From contig MFZK01000010.1 of the NCBI GenBank assembly GCA_001789395.1, positions 1-36,621 on the forward strand: DNA of 36,621 bases, given 5' to 3'. The notes under the pieces were generated by a model that saw only the letters and a list, made by a program, of their open reading frames with translations, did not search any database and was not told the origin of the DNA. The first letter of the stretch is position 1; each line of letters opens with the position of its first letter. Shown here piece by piece: positions 35,165 to 36,621 of the stretch. A program made the translations under genes and the position numbers. The stretch comes from Candidatus Roizmanbacteria bacterium RIFCSPHIGHO2_02_FULL_37_13b (GTDB lineage: Bacteria > Patescibacteriota > Microgenomatia > UBA1406 > HO2-37-13b).

Positions 35165-36369
35165 TATATTTTAAGTTCTGCAATAATTTTTCGAGCAATG
35201 TTAAGTTTACTATCAAGTGAAATTTTTTTAACCGGTTTGTTTTTTCTCACAAGGTAAACTTCGTTTGTATCGATCCTAAATCCTACCCCAGATTTAGCTA
35301 AATCATTAACTAAGATCGCGTCAGCTTGAGTATCTGCCAATAATTGGTTGGCTTTATTAATCATTTCGTCTTTGCTTGATTTATAAGTAGCTTTAAATGC
35401 GACTAAATATATGTTCGGATTAAATTTTTTTATTTGACGAATTATTTTATTTTGAGGAATAAGATTAAGTACATAATTTTTAGACGAATCCATCTTCTGC
35501 AAATATATTTTTTTTGGAGCAAAATCAGAGACCGCTGCTGTATGGAAAATGATATCGTAATTTTGTACCGATTCTTTAATTAATTTTGATAATTGCATCG
35601 AATTTTCAAAGATGACTTCTGGGATAGGATGTCGTGATTTAACTGCAGAACTAGCTCTAAGTAATAAGACTTTATATCCTTTCAAATAACAGATTTCAGC
35701 TAAGGCCAATCCCATTTTTCCTGAACTTTTATTGGTAATTATTCTGACGGGATCGATTTTTTCCTCGGTAGCACCGGCTGTGACGATAATACGTTTTTTT
35801 TCAAGAGAAGATTTTTTTTGAAGAAATATCTCAATTTCAGACTTAATCTTTTTTATATTAGGTAGTCGCCCCATTCCGACAGCATTACATGCAAGTTGAC
35901 CAGAGTCAGGATCAATAACATGATAGCCAATATCAATGAGTTTTTGAAGATTCTTTTGAACCAAAGGGTGATGCCACATATTAGAATTCATTGATGGAAA
36001 AATAACAATGGGTGCATTAGTGGCCAGTAGTGTCGTCGATAATAAATCGTCAGCTAATCCATTGGCGATTTTAGCTAAAAAATTAGCAGTAGCCGGAGCT
36101 ATAATGATAATATCAGCCCAACGGCTAATTTCAATATGGTCTATTTTTTGATTCTTTAGTATTTGACGATAATCAAAACCCGATACAAACATTTCGCTGT
36201 ATACCTCAATACCTAATTTCTTAAATGAAGACGAAGGAATTATTTTTTGCGCTGAATACGTCATGATCACTTTGACATTAAATTTATCTTTTTTAAGCAG
36301 TTTAATAAGGTCAAGAATTTTATAGGCAGCTATACCTCCGGTTATACCTAGACAGATATTTTTTTTCAT
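35164..36369 (-). CDS. coaBC: Bifunctional phosphopantothenoylcysteine decarboxylase / phosphopantothenate-cysteine ligase
   Basis: ICLGITGGIAAYK, FPSMNSNMWHHP, ACNAVGMGRLPNI, IITNKSSGKMGLALAE, AVSDFAPK...NLIPQNKII. Confidence 0.94.
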   Translation of the reverse strand: MKKNICLGITGGIAAYKILDLIKLLKKDKFNVKVIMTYSAQKIIPSSSFKKLGIEVYSEMFVSGFDYRQILKNQKIDHIEISRWADIIIIAPATANFLAKIANGLADDLLSTTLLATNAPIVIFPSMNSNMWHHPLVQKNLQKLIDIGYHVIDPDSGQLACNAVGMGRLPNIKKIKSEIEIFLQKKSSLEKKRIIVTAGATEEKIDPVRIITNKSSGKMGLALAEICYLKGYKVLLLRASSAVKSRHPIPEVIFENSMQLSKLIKESVQNYDIIFHTAAVSDFAPKKIYLQKMDSSKNYVLNLIPQNKIIRQIKKFNPNIYLVAFKATYKSSKDEMINKANQLLADTQADAILVNDLAKSGVGFRIDTNEVYLVRKNKPVKKISLDSKLNIARKIIAELKI

Positions 36370-36621
36370 TTTAAATATTTATTTATATGTGATATTGCTT
36401 CTTTTAAAATAGTCTGGTTATTATACTCGCGAATTATTTTTTCCAGTTTTTCTTTTTTTGTGTTTTTTAGTCGTACGTAAAGTTTAATCATTAAAGGCAA
36501 TGTTCGAACAATGTTGTCAACAATGGTTATGGTAGCTTTTTGGGCTGTTCGGGAGAGGGGATTTAGGTCAACAGCGATGACTTTTTTACCCATTGAAATT
36601 AGATGTTCTGTACGGTCACCA
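36366..36621 (-). CDS. Archaeal-type phosphopantothenate synthetase (4-phosphopantoate--beta-alanine ligase, COG1701/DUF137), C-terminal part, truncated by window edge
   Basis: Reading through the edge: GDRTEHLISMGKKVIAVDLNPLSRTAQKATITIVDNIVRTLPLMIKLYVRLKN...; frame remains open to 36621, so the ORF-track Met at 36593 is internal. Confidence 0.8.
   Translation of the reverse strand, partial: GDRTEHLISMGKKVIAVDLNPLSRTAQKATITIVDNIVRTLPLMIKLYVRLKNTKKEKLEKIIREYNNQTILKEAISHINKYLK

Noticed and set aside
1-36621. CRISPR arrays, prophage, IS elements, classical toxin-antitoxin pair
   Set aside because: No regularly spaced repeats, transposase, integrase or capsid ORFs seen; the RHH gene has no adjacent toxin.

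Overview
AT-rich, densely packed chromosomal window that looks like a Candidate Phyla Radiation / Patescibacteria (Microgenomates-like) genome. Evidence: bacterial NusA, a short IF-2 without an N-terminal extension, RF2 and FtsEX, with many short membrane or secreted proteins and very short intergenic gaps. RF2 (prfB) is present and TGA is used as a stop. I see no CRISPR array, phage or IS element. Main content from left to right: envelope genes (Ig-like protein, LytM-like, RfbA, CAP, VanZ, lamin-tail); an ftsE-ftsX-M23 operon; a PilM-like/LytR_C protein; prfB; a second LytR_C gene behind a structured 5'UTR; a split archaeal-type GMP synthase; CorC; HflX; an accessory stretch (about 17.2-25.8 kb) with a frameshifted kinase-like gene, small ORFs and repeats; tRNA-Tyr; nusA-infB-DHH; a compact [NiFe]-hydrogenase island; rmuC; PRTase; coaBC; and the C-terminus of an archaeal-type phosphopantothenate synthetase. 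Strongest leads: (1) a minimal [NiFe]-hydrogenase island made of a HypC-EamA-DUF6390-like-HycI operon convergent with small+large subunits; (2) an FtsEX-linked M23/LytM hydrolase that appears circularly permuted; (3) archaeal-type CoA and GMP biosynthesis genes; (4) a promoter plus two-hairpin leader upstream of a LytR_C gene; (5) a kinase gene whose frameshift is explained by loss of one 10-bp tandem repeat unit; (6) a bacterial-type tRNA-Tyr carrying the C1:G72 pair typical of archaea/eukaryotes; (7) an RHH gene with an operator-like palindrome inside its own promoter, and recurrent leaderless-type promoters. All family calls were made by eye from motifs; no database search was run.
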